Part shown: positions 6,030 to 12,634 of the stretch, in pieces
Layout of the letters: each line of letters starts with the position of its first letter
Position numbering within the stretch: position 1 is the first letter of the stretch
Assembly: GCA_028704295.1 (NCBI GenBank)
Contig: JAQVLF010000019.1
Coordinates: 1-13,003 of the forward strand
Length of the DNA: 13,003 nt
DNA from: Minisyncoccota bacterium
Lineage (GTDB): Bacteria; Patescibacteriota; Minisyncoccia; Minisyncoccales; Minisyncoccaceae
Reading direction: 5' to 3'
Notes under the pieces: generated by a model
What the model was told of the DNA's origin: nothing
Database searches by the model: none
What the model saw: only the letters and a program-made list of their open reading frames with translations
Made by a program: the position numbers and the translations under genes

Positions 6030-6058
6030 TTGCAGAAAAAAATAATACTTGATAATAT
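6030..6058 (+). promoter_or_regulatory. promoter ahead of the murB leader hairpin
   Basis: TTGCAG (6030-6035), 17-base spacer, TAATAT (6053-6058) with TGA upstream (extended -10). Predicted start is near 6065. It is the only promoter between the terminator at 5996 and murB, so it probably drives murB. Confidence 0.6.
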
Positions 6059-6064
6059 AGTTTT

Positions 6065-6119
6065 AGCCGAGGGACGCACTCACATTTAGACATAGTTGGA
6101 GTAAGCCTCCCTCGGTTTT
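6065..6119 (+). ncRNA. murB leader hairpin / small RNA candidate 3
   Basis: CCGAGGGA (6067-6074) and TCCCTCGG (6108-6115) form a perfect 8-bp stem closing a 33-base loop in which ACTC and GAGT can pair again. TTTTA follows, then murB 13 bases later. As a terminator it would yield an RNA of about 55 nt; as a leader it could gate murB by attenuation or by occluding the start region. Which one applies cannot be decided from sequence. It matches no RNA family I recognise. Confidence 0.5.
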
Positions 6120-6132
6120 AAATTGAAATTTT

Positions 6133-6963
6133 ATGGAGAAAAATATCTCATTAAAAAATAAAAATACTTTTAGAATAGGAGGGAATGCAAAGTATTATGC
6201 CGAGGTTGATTCAAAAGAAGAATTCCTAAAAGCATTTAAGGAGGCACAAAAATTAAATATTCCTGTTTTTATCATTGGAGAGGGAAGCAATCTTCTAGTT
6301 TCGGACAATGGCTTTGATGGACTTGTCATTAAATTGAATTTAAAAGAAATAGCAGCTCGTAGCAATATTTTGAGCGCAGAAGCAGGCGCATATTTAAGGG
6401 ATTTAGTGTTTAAAGCAAAAGAATTAAATCTAGGGGGAATTGAATGGGCTGTTGGAATACCCGGAACTATTGGAGGAGCCATATTCGGAAATGCAGGCGT
6501 GCCTAATCACTCAATTAGCGATCTTGTGAAAGAAGTTGAAGTTTTTAATGGAGAGGAAATTGTGAAATTGAAAAAAGAGGATTGCCATTTTAGCTATAGA
6601 AACAGTATTTTTAAAAAAAATAATAGTTTAGTAATTTTAAAAGCTAAATTTGAGTTTGAAAAAGGAGAGAATGTAGAAGATAAAATGAGGGATTACTTAG
6701 CTAAAAGAAAAATCATTAAAGGATATTCTATTGGTTCCATTTTTAAAAATCCTCAAGGGTACTCTGCAGGAAAATTAATTGATGAATGCGGGCTTAAAGG
6801 GGAAAAAATAGGAGATGCTATGATTTCAAGCGAGCATGGAAATTGGATTATTAACTTGGGAAATGCAAAATCAAAAGATGTTGAGGCTTTGATTGTAATA
6901 ATAAAAGGAGAAGTGAAAAAGAAGTTTGATATTGATTTAGAAGAAGAAATAAGGCGTTTGTAA
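6133..6963 (+). CDS. murB: UDP-N-acetylenolpyruvoylglucosamine reductase
   Basis: A 276-residue cytoplasmic FAD enzyme that reduces UDP-GlcNAc-enolpyruvate with NADPH to UDP-N-acetylmuramate, the second committed step of peptidoglycan synthesis. The N-terminal FAD domain (about 1-165) has TFRIGG at the start, IGEGSNLL (48-55) and GIPGTIGGA (108-116). The C-terminal substrate domain carries GSIFKNP (201-207), whose Ser202 is the expected proton donor. Arg156 in SYRNS and Glu272 in the final LEEEIRR are the other active-site residues. The length fits the shorter MurB type lacking the E. coli-type insertion. It lies 13 bases behind a promoter-plus-hairpin leader that may regulate it; no Shine-Dalgarno is visible, and the start is the first ATG ahead of the conserved N-terminus. 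The downstream hpf promoter overlaps its stop codon, so the two are probably separate transcription units. There are no mur neighbours, unlike the mur clusters of many bacteria. Confidence 0.95.
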   Translation: MEKNISLKNKNTFRIGGNAKYYAEVDSKEEFLKAFKEAQKLNIPVFIIGEGSNLLVSDNGFDGLVIKLNLKEIAARSNILSAEAGAYLRDLVFKAKELNLGGIEWAVGIPGTIGGAIFGNAGVPNHSISDLVKEVEVFNGEEIVKLKKEDCHFSYRNSIFKKNNSLVILKAKFEFEKGENVEDKMRDYLAKRKIIKGYSIGSIFKNPQGYSAGKLIDECGLKGEKIGDAMISSEHGNWIINLGNAKSKDVEALIVIIKGEVKKKFDIDLEEEIRRL

Positions 6964-6986
6964 AATTATAACTTTTGTGATATATT
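6958..6986 (+). promoter_or_regulatory. promoter of hpf, overlapping the murB stop
   Basis: TTGTAA (6958-6963, including the murB stop), 17-base spacer, TATATT (6981-6986) with TGA upstream (extended -10). The predicted start near 6993 lies only about four bases before the hpf ATG, so the mRNA would be nearly leaderless. Confidence 0.6.
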
Positions 6987-6996
6987 TTAAATAGTT

Positions 6997-7299
6997 ATGG
7001 ACATAAATATTAAAACAAAAAACATAACTTTAAATAGTGCCTTACAAGAATTTATAGATGATAAAATAGGGAGTTTAGATAAGTTTTTGAATGGTATTGA
7101 ACCTGCAATTGTTGAAGTCGATATAAGCAGAACTACTAATCATCATAATAAAGGGGATGTCTTTAGGGCAGAAGTACAGATTGAAGTTCCTGGAAAGCTC
7201 TTAAGATCAGAATCAACAAAAGAAGACTTGAGAGTTGCCATCGTTGATGTTAAAAATGAACTTCAAACACAGATAAAGAAATACAAGGAAACAAGATAA
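6997..7299 (+). CDS. hpf: ribosome hibernation-promoting factor, short form
   Basis: A 100-residue protein of the S30AE/RaiA-HPF family. It has the beta-alpha-beta-beta-beta-alpha fold order: DINIKTKNITLNSALQEFID (strand, helix), KFLNGIEPAIVEVDISRT (strand), VFRAEVQIEVPG (strand), then a long basic C-terminal helix (DLRVAIVDVKNELQTQIKKYKE). Family members bind the decoding and mRNA channel of the 30S subunit and silence or pair ribosomes in starvation. It lacks the C-terminal dimerisation domain of long HPF, so it is the short form (HPF/YfiA type), which cannot be told apart further from sequence. It has its own promoter; the ATG follows the -10 so closely that no leader or Shine-Dalgarno is possible. 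A weak AT-rich hairpin follows the TAA. Confidence 0.93.
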   Translation: MDINIKTKNITLNSALQEFIDDKIGSLDKFLNGIEPAIVEVDISRTTNHHNKGDVFRAEVQIEVPGKLLRSESTKEDLRVAIVDVKNELQTQIKKYKETR

Positions 7300-7301
7300 G
7301 G

Positions 7302-7323
7302 CAAATTTTATTAATTTGTTTTA
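7302..7323 (+). terminator. weak AT-rich terminator after hpf
   Basis: CAAATT (7302-7307) and AATTTG (7313-7318) form a 6-bp stem around TTATT, followed by TTTTAT. The stem is A/T-dominated, so termination may be partial. Confidence 0.4.
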
Positions 7324-7353
7324 TAAGAGATATTTTAATCTTGTTTTTTAAAG

Positions 7354-7361
7354 TATATAAA
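7354..7361 (+). promoter_or_regulatory. -10 element before the spermidine-synthase-like gene
   Basis: TATATAAA (7354-7361) offers a -10 hexamer in two registers; predicted start is 7366-7369, three to six bases before ATG 7372. No convincing -35 or extended -10 is seen. The purines AAGAG abut the ATG and are too close to act as a ribosome binding site. Confidence 0.35.
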
Positions 7362-7371
7362 TCCAAAAGAG

Positions 7372-8214
7372 ATGAAATATTTTTACGAAAAGCTATCTAA
7401 AGATTACTATAGAGTAGGTTACGGAATTAAGAAAAGTATATTTTCTAAAAAGAGCAAGGATCAAAAAATAGAAATAATTGAAAATTCTTTTTTGGGAAAG
7501 ATTTTCATATTAAATGGTTTTATCCATTTTTCTGAAAGATATGAGTTTATATTCAGTGAGATGATGGCTCATTTTTCAATTTTCTCTCACCCTAAGCCAG
7601 AAAAAGTATTGATTGTTAGCGACGCAGAAAGAGGAATTTTAAAAGAAGCAAGCAAGCATAAAAGTGTTAATGAAATTTATTTCATCTCAGAGAATAAAGA
7701 TGCTTATGAGGCTGCTCAAGATAATTTTCCTAGCCTAAATCTTAAGGAAATTTCACAAAATCCAAAAGCTAAGATCGTGTTTGACGATCCAGCAGTATAT
7801 ATTAAGAATTTTGAAAACTATTTTGATATTGCAATTATTGACTCTAAATATCCTAAGCTTAAAAGCAAAGACTTTTTAAAGGATGTTTTTAAATCTTTGA
7901 CTAAGGAAGGCATGGCTGCAATTAATTCAGGAAGTCTCTTGGGGGAAAGCTTGACTATTAAGGAAGACTTAAAGACTTTAAAAACTATTTTTAGGTATAG
8001 AACAACGATAAGAATTCCTTCTATCGAGCAGGTTCTATGCAATTTTGGAGTAATATTAGCGTCAAAGAAAATCAATGTTGCAGAGCTTAATTTAAGAGTT
8101 TTAACAACAAGATTTAAGCATTTCAGGGAGGCTAAAAAGTTAAATTATTATTCTCCTGAAATGCATATTTCTCTTATGAATCTCCCAAAAATTTACGAGA
8201 AAGAAGTAAAATAA
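7372..8214 (+). CDS. spermidine synthase-fold protein with degenerate active site
   Basis: A 280-residue soluble protein with the layout of the polyamine synthase (SpeE) family: a small N-terminal beta domain (about 1-55) and a Rossmann methyltransferase-like domain (about 60-240). Landmarks align, but key residues differ. The family's DG-x-x-Q region and YHE appear as NGFIHFSERYEFIFSEMMAH (48-67). The GGGDGG loop that holds decarboxylated SAM is replaced by VSDAERG (82-88). FISEN (104-108) keeps the acidic residue after strand 2. The catalytic D-S/T-T-D-P region reads IDSKYP (156-161), with the first Asp (157) kept and the second lost. Normal polyamine transfer is therefore doubtful; it may use another substrate or be a structural homologue. 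The C-terminal 60 residues are basic and not family-like to my eye. It lies alone between hpf and secA and needs no neighbour to explain it. Confidence 0.7.
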   Translation: MKYFYEKLSKDYYRVGYGIKKSIFSKKSKDQKIEIIENSFLGKIFILNGFIHFSERYEFIFSEMMAHFSIFSHPKPEKVLIVSDAERGILKEASKHKSVNEIYFISENKDAYEAAQDNFPSLNLKEISQNPKAKIVFDDPAVYIKNFENYFDIAIIDSKYPKLKSKDFLKDVFKSLTKEGMAAINSGSLLGESLTIKEDLKTLKTIFRYRTTIRIPSIEQVLCNFGVILASKKINVAELNLRVLTTRFKHFREAKKLNYYSPEMHISLMNLPKIYEKEVK

Positions 8215-8235
8215 TTTGATTATTTATTTCTTTTG

Positions 8236-8241
8236 TATAAT
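8236..8241 (+). promoter_or_regulatory. perfect -10 box of secA
   Basis: TATAAT (8236-8241). The nearest -35 candidate, TTTGAT (8215-8220), sits at a short 15-base spacing. Predicted start is near 8248, three bases before ATG 8251. The box lies inside a possible TTG-started extension (8233), which argues for 8251 as the true start. Confidence 0.6.
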
Positions 8242-8250
8242 AATGAAACT

Positions 8251-10674
8251 ATGTTTGATATAACAAAAATATTTGGCGATGCGAATGAAAAATACATCAA
8301 AAGTTTGAATCCTATTTTGGATAAGATTGATGGCTTAGAAAAAGATTTTGAGAAATTAAATAAGGAAGAATTTCCTTTAAGAACAAATGAATTTAGGAAT
8401 AGGATTCAAAAAGGAGAATCTTTAGATGATATTTTGCCTGAGGCTTTTGCTCTTTTGAGAGAGGCAGGAAGGAGGGTGTTAAATCAAAGACATTACAGAG
8501 TACAGTTAGTTGGTGGAATCGTCCTTCATCAAGGAAAAATTGCGGAGATGAAGACTGGTGAAGGAAAGACTTTAACTGCCACTCTTCCATTATACTTGAA
8601 CGCGCTAGGAGGAAAAGGTGCTCATTTAGTCACTGTAAACGATTACTTGGCAAGAAGAGACATGGTTTGGATGGGTCAGATTTATGATTATTTAGGACTT
8701 CAAACTTCATGCCTAAATCATGAACAGTCTTTTATCTATGATCCTAATTTTAGAAAGGAGGAAGAAGAGGATAGGGTTAGGGATGAAGTGGGCGGATTTA
8801 AGATTGTTGAGGATTATTTAAGGCCTGTTTCAAGAAAAGAAGCCTATTTAGCTGATATTACTTATACTACAAACAATGAACTCGGATTTGACTATTTAAA
8901 AGACAATATGGTTTTTGATTTAAAACAAAAATCTCAAAGAGGTTTGAATTTTGTAATTGTGGATGAGGTTGATTCTGTTTTAATTGATGAGGCAAGAACA
9001 CCTTTAATTATTTCAGCGCCTGATACAGAATCATCTCAATGGTATATGGAATTTGCTAAGATTATTCCTAAATTAAGCAAGGAAACTGATTATGAAATTG
9101 ATGAGAAACTAAGAGCAGCTACTTTAACAGAAAATGGAATCAATAAAGTAGAGGATATATTGGGTCAGGGCGATATCTATAATGAAAGAGGAATTAAATA
9201 TCTTCATCATTTAGAGCAGGCCTTGAAAGCAGATGTGCTATTTAAAAAAGACAAAGATTACGTTGTTAAAGATGGTGAAATTATCATAGTTGATCCATTT
9301 ACAGGAAGATTAATGCCTGGAAGAAGATGGTCAGGAGGACTCCACCAAGCAATTGAAGCAAAAGAAGGAGTAAAAGTTAATCCAGAATCTTTAACTTTAG
9401 CTTCTATCACATTCCAAAACTATTTTAGAATGTATAATAAGTTAGCTGGCATGACTGGAACTGCTGCAACTTCGGCAGAAGAATTTGATAAAGTTTATGG
9501 ATTAGATGTAATTATTATCCCTACAAACAAAAAAAATATTAGGGAAGATTTGAAAGATAAAGTATACAAGACAGAAAAAGCAAAGTTTGAAGCTGTTAAG
9601 GAAAAGATTAAAGAAAAGCATACGTTAGGCCAGCCAGTTTTAGTTGGAACAACTTCGATTGACAAGAACGAATACTTAGGAAAGCTTTTAGAAAGAGAAG
9701 GAATTCAGCATAATATTTTAAATGCTAAAAACCATGAAAGAGAGGGTGAGATTATTGCTCAAGCAGGTAAAAAGGGAGCAGTCACTGTTGCAACGAACAT
9801 GGCAGGCCGTGGAGTTGATATTTTGCTCGGAGGAAATCCTGGGACTTATGAAGAGAGAGAAGAAGTTAAGAAATTAGGAGGTCTTTATGTCATTGGAACA
9901 GAAAGACATGAAGCAAGAAGAATTGACAATCAGCTGCGAGGTAGAGCAGCAAGGCAAGGCGATCCTGGAATCTCTGAATTCTATTTATCTCTAGAGGATG
10001 ATTTAGTGAGGATTTTTGGAGGAGATAGAATGATGTTACTCATGGAAAAATTGAATATTCCAGATGATATGCCCATTGAAAATAGTCTTATCTCAAAAAG
10101 CGTTGAATCAGCTCAGGCAAAAATCGAAGGCATGCACTTTGATTCAAGAAAACATACTTTGGAGTATGATGATGTTTTAAATATTCAAAGAACCAGGGTT
10201 TATAAAGAGAGAGATGATATTTTAGAAAGATCAGACAATGGAAATTTAAGGGAATTAATGTTTGAAAAAGTAGAGAAAATAGGCAAAAGCAAGGAAGAAT
10301 ATTTAAAGAAAATAGAAGAAGTTGGAGAAGAAAATATGAGGCAAATTGAAAAAATTGCTGCCTTAAGAGTGATTGATACTTTATGGATTGAACACTTAGA
10401 AAATATGGAGAGCTTAAGAGATTCAGTTAGAATTAGAGCTTATGGTCAAAGAGATCCATTAATTGAGTATAAAAAAGAGGGAAGAAGAATGTACGAGGAT
10501 CTAATTAATACAATGGATGCAATGATTATTGATTCTATCTTAAGAGCTCAAATCAATGTTCAGCCTAAAGAAGAAGTAAGACAAGTATTTCAAAGTAATG
10601 ATTCTAAAATAGATAGAAATGCACCATGCCCTTGTGGATCAGGCAAGAAGTATAAGAAGTGTTGCGGGAAATAA
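8251..10674 (+). CDS. secA: preprotein translocase ATPase SecA
   Basis: An 807-residue motor that drives unfolded preproteins through SecYEG using ATP, at the cytoplasmic face of the membrane. The protein starts MFDITKIFGDANEKYIK, the usual SecA opening. Nucleotide domain 1 has Walker A MKTGEGKT (100-107) and DEVDS (238-242) followed by DEARTPLI; the preprotein cross-linking domain lies at about 220-365. Nucleotide domain 2 has TNMAGRGVD (515-523) and QLRGRAARQGDPG (561-573). The helical scaffold and wing domains follow (about 600-770). The C-terminal SEC-C zinc motif is intact: CPCGSG (793-798) and KKCC (802-805). It is about 90 residues shorter than E. coli SecA, mostly in the linker before the zinc motif, and carries a charged insertion near 167-195. 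A TTG at 8233 is in frame but overlaps the -10. The next gene begins one base after its TAA. Confidence 0.97.
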   Translation: MFDITKIFGDANEKYIKSLNPILDKIDGLEKDFEKLNKEEFPLRTNEFRNRIQKGESLDDILPEAFALLREAGRRVLNQRHYRVQLVGGIVLHQGKIAEMKTGEGKTLTATLPLYLNALGGKGAHLVTVNDYLARRDMVWMGQIYDYLGLQTSCLNHEQSFIYDPNFRKEEEEDRVRDEVGGFKIVEDYLRPVSRKEAYLADITYTTNNELGFDYLKDNMVFDLKQKSQRGLNFVIVDEVDSVLIDEARTPLIISAPDTESSQWYMEFAKIIPKLSKETDYEIDEKLRAATLTENGINKVEDILGQGDIYNERGIKYLHHLEQALKADVLFKKDKDYVVKDGEIIIVDPFTGRLMPGRRWSGGLHQAIEAKEGVKVNPESLTLASITFQNYFRMYNKLAGMTGTAATSAEEFDKVYGLDVIIIPTNKKNIREDLKDKVYKTEKAKFEAVKEKIKEKHTLGQPVLVGTTSIDKNEYLGKLLEREGIQHNILNAKNHEREGEIIAQAGKKGAVTVATNMAGRGVDILLGGNPGTYEEREEVKKLGGLYVIGTERHEARRIDNQLRGRAARQGDPGISEFYLSLEDDLVRIFGGDRMMLLMEKLNIPDDMPIENSLISKSVESAQAKIEGMHFDSRKHTLEYDDVLNIQRTRVYKERDDILERSDNGNLRELMFEKVEKIGKSKEEYLKKIEEVGEENMRQIEKIAALRVIDTLWIEHLENMESLRDSVRIRAYGQRDPLIEYKKEGRRMYEDLINTMDAMIIDSILRAQINVQPKEEVRQVFQSNDSKIDRNAPCPCGSGKKYKKCCGK

Positions 10675-10675
10675 T

Positions 10676-11269
10676 ATGATTAGATCGGGAAAATACAGAC
10701 ATTATAAAGGGAAAGAATATGAAGTGATTGGCATTGCAAAACACAGTGAAACATTGGAAGAATTAGTTGTGTATAGAGCGCTCTATGGCGAAGGACAGAT
10801 TTGGGTCAGACCGCTTCAGATGTTTCTGGAAAAAGTTGAAGTGGACGGCCAAAAGATTCCACGGTTTAGTCCCGTGGGTTATGCGGTAAAATGCCTTCTA
10901 ATTAAGAATAACGATGTTCTGTTAGTAAAGCAAGTTAAGGATAATGATGATTTATGGATTTTTCCGGGCGGCAAATTAGAGGAAGGAGAAAATCCTAATA
11001 ATTGCGTGCATCGAGAAATGAAAGAAGAATTAGGCATAAATATTGAAATAATTGAGAAAATTGGACAAATGGACAATGTTTGGCAAGGAAGGAGAGACTT
11101 ATTGTATTGTTTTGTTTGTCGAGTATTAGATGATAGAATATTAATTAGAAAAAAAGAAATTAGGGAAGCAAAATGGTTCTCGCTTGATAAATTGCCTGCT
11201 CTAGGACCGACGTCGATTAAAATGCTTGAATTATGGCTAAATAATAAATCTAAAGATTGTGGGAAATAA
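10676..11269 (+). CDS. DUF1653-NUDIX fusion protein
   Basis: A 197-residue two-domain protein. Residues 4-64 are a DUF1653 domain, recognisable by GKYRHYKGKEYEV, AKHSETLEELVVY and QIWVRPLQMFLEKV. Residues about 68-188 are a NUDIX domain with a textbook box, PGG (97-99) then Glu105, REMKEELGI (113-121), spacing exactly G-x5-E-x7-R-E; all metal ligands are present. DUF1653 is usually a stand-alone small domain of unknown biochemical role; its covalent link to a NUDIX hydrolase suggests that it binds or delivers the same nucleotide-type substrate (inference). The ATG at 10676 is one base after the secA stop, so co-transcription with secA is likely. A longer in-frame opening inside secA exists but would add unrelated residues. 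Its last 11 bases overlap the start of the next NUDIX gene. Confidence 0.87.
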   Translation: MIRSGKYRHYKGKEYEVIGIAKHSETLEELVVYRALYGEGQIWVRPLQMFLEKVEVDGQKIPRFSPVGYAVKCLLIKNNDVLLVKQVKDNDDLWIFPGGKLEEGENPNNCVHREMKEELGINIEIIEKIGQMDNVWQGRRDLLYCFVCRVLDDRILIRKKEIREAKWFSLDKLPALGPTSIKMLELWLNNKSKDCGK

Positions 11270-11681
11270 ACCAAAAAAAACAATTAGTGCTGGCGGAGTA
11301 GTGATTAATCATGAATCAAAAATCCTAGTTTGCAGCCAGTGTGGAACTTCGTGGTCTCTTCCCAAGGGGCACATGGAACCAGGCGAAACTCCGATTGATG
11401 CTGCCAAAAGAGAAATAAATGAAGAGTCTGGGATATCTCAGCGCGAGTTAATTTGTGAATTAGGAAGTTATCAGCGCTATAAAATTGGTAAAGATGGGGG
11501 AGAGGATACGTCAGAGTTGAAAAAGATTATTATGTTTCTTTTTAAAACCTCGGAAAATAATTTAAAGCCTATTGATCCAAAAAATCCAGAGGCGCGCTGG
11601 GTTCCTAAAAAAGAAGTTGCTGAACTGCTAACGCATAAAAAAGATAAAGAATTTTTCATTCGGATTAGTAAAGAAATCTAA
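11259..11681 (+). CDS. NUDIX hydrolase (MutT / Ap4A-hydrolase-like)
   Basis: A 140-residue single-domain protein. It opens with KKTISAGGVVI, a common first strand of this family, then SWSLPKGHMEPGE (31-43) and REINEESGI (51-59), giving the exact G37-x5-E43-x7-R51-E52-x2-E55-E56 box. The LPKGHMEPGE form is typical of dinucleoside polyphosphate (Ap4A) and MutT-type hydrolases, which clear alarmone-like or damaged nucleotides; the actual substrate is not determined. ARWVPKKEVAELL (112-124) is the usual family C-terminal element. The start is GTG at 11259, overlapping the previous gene by 11 bases; the only stop upstream in this frame is at 11238, and no ATG lies between. No good Shine-Dalgarno is seen, consistent with translational coupling. 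The TAA at 11679-11681 is directly followed, in the same frame, by a NUDIX remnant. Confidence 0.88.
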   Translation: MGNKPKKTISAGGVVINHESKILVCSQCGTSWSLPKGHMEPGETPIDAAKREINEESGISQRELICELGSYQRYKIGKDGGEDTSELKKIIMFLFKTSENNLKPIDPKNPEARWVPKKEVAELLTHKKDKEFFIRISKEI

Positions 11682-11960
11682 GAAGAATGCGCAACGCGAG
11701 AAGTTTTAGAAGAAACAGGCATTAAATTAAATGAAGTAAAAGTAATGCGTGTCAATAACGACAAAAATGAACATGCTCACTTTATTACTATTGGATTATT
11801 TTCTGATAAATTTGATGGCGAGCCACAAGTTATGGAGCCTGATGAAATTGTTGAATGGGAATGGTCTAGTCTTAATAATTTGCCAAGCCCAATGTATTTT
11901 CCTAGCGCAAAAATTATTGAGAATTATAGAAAACAATTATTTTATACTATAAATAACTGA
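11682..11960 (+). pseudogene. 5'-truncated NUDIX gene remnant
   Basis: Frame continues without a stop from 11682 to TGA 11958-11960 (92 codons). It opens inside the NUDIX box, EECATREVLEETGIKL, and goes on with strands typical of the second half of a NUDIX domain (EHAHFITIGLFSDKF) and the C-terminal EIVEWEWSSLNNLPSPMYFPS. The first half of the domain, with the Gly-Gly loop, is absent, so the product cannot be a working NUDIX enzyme. It begins immediately after, and in frame with, the TAA of the complete NUDIX gene ahead, as expected if a deletion joined two tandem NUDIX genes at this point. A 71-codon frame from ATG 11745 could still be translated, but has no ribosome binding site or promoter. 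It is the only coding stretch here ending in TGA rather than TAA. Confidence 0.8.
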
Positions 11961-11971
11961 TTAAAAAAGGT

Positions 11972-12625
11972 ATGGACGTGAATCAATTATTAGAAAAAGA
12001 GAAAAAGGAGATTAATAATAACATTCAAGGAATAATATTTGATTTAGGTGGAGTTTTGATGGAAAGTGCTGGGGATGAATCTATTAACTATATATGTAAA
12101 ATATTGGGCGTGGAACAGGATAGGCTTAAAAAAATTATTTCAAAGGAAATAATCCCTTTAGAAAAAGGAAAGGAAGCGAGCTTAGATTTTTGGCATAGAA
12201 TTTGCAATAAATTAAAAATAAGCTATCCATCAGATAAGATTCTTGAATCTTTATGGGTGAAACCTTATAAAGATCATGCCGAAGTTAGAAGCGATATGTT
12301 TGATCTTGTTAAAAAGCTAGAAGAAAAATACAAATTAGCAATTTTATCCAATACTATAAAGGATCATAGTCAAATTAATAAAAAAAGAAAATTGTTTGAT
12401 TGTTTTGACGAAGTTTTATTATCAAATGAGGTGGGCTTTATAAAGCCGGAGGAGGATTTTTTTAGACAAGCTTCTAAGAGGCTTAAAATATCTTTTGAAA
12501 ATCTTGTTTTTATAGATGATGAGGTAAAATGGGTTAGAGCTGCAAGAAAATATGGATTGAAAGCAATATTATTTAACAATAAAACGCAATTAGAGGTTGA
12601 ATTAAGAAGATTAGGAGTTTATTAA
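11972..12625 (+). CDS. HAD-superfamily hydrolase (YihX-like phosphatase)
   Basis: A 217-residue soluble phosphatase of the haloacid dehalogenase superfamily, IA-type. Motif I is IIFDLGGVL (21-29) with nucleophile Asp24; the position two residues on is Gly rather than Asp, as in the YihX (alpha-glucose-1-phosphate phosphatase) branch. A helical cap lies at about 35-100. Motif II is LSNT (125-128), motif III Lys158 in GFIKPE, motif IV VFIDDEVKWV (179-188) with Asp182 and Asp183. All motifs needed for Mg-dependent phosphate hydrolysis are present. The substrate is unknown: sugar phosphates or nucleotides would both fit, and the NUDIX neighbours favour nucleotide-derived monophosphates (inference). 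The first 17 residues are a charged extension before the domain. The ATG follows a purine run (AAAAAAGG, 11963-11970) that is too close for a normal Shine-Dalgarno. The next NUDIX gene begins nine bases after its TAA, so they probably share a transcript. Confidence 0.88.
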   Translation: MDVNQLLEKEKKEINNNIQGIIFDLGGVLMESAGDESINYICKILGVEQDRLKKIISKEIIPLEKGKEASLDFWHRICNKLKISYPSDKILESLWVKPYKDHAEVRSDMFDLVKKLEEKYKLAILSNTIKDHSQINKKRKLFDCFDEVLLSNEVGFIKPEEDFFRQASKRLKISFENLVFIDDEVKWVRAARKYGLKAILFNNKTQLEVELRRLGVY

Positions 12626-12634
12626 AATAATAGT

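Noticed and set aside
5958..6089. 43-codon ORF (MDKEPRLCGSLFF...)
   Set aside because: It spans a strong terminator, the next promoter and half of the murB leader stem. The purines before the ATG abut it, too close for a ribosome binding site. Most likely chance.
8233..8250. TTG start six codons upstream of the SecA ATG
   Set aside because: These codons contain the perfect TATAAT box. SecA proteins normally begin at the MFDITKIFG-type sequence, which is at 8251.
10619..10675. Earlier ATG for the DUF1653-NUDIX gene, inside secA
   Set aside because: It lies within the SecA zinc-motif codons; the added residues are unlike DUF1653, whose conserved start follows ATG 10676.
11749..11952. Second plus-strand frame over the NUDIX remnant
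   Set aside because: Low-complexity Leu/Ile composition and no NUDIX features. The other frame has clear homology.
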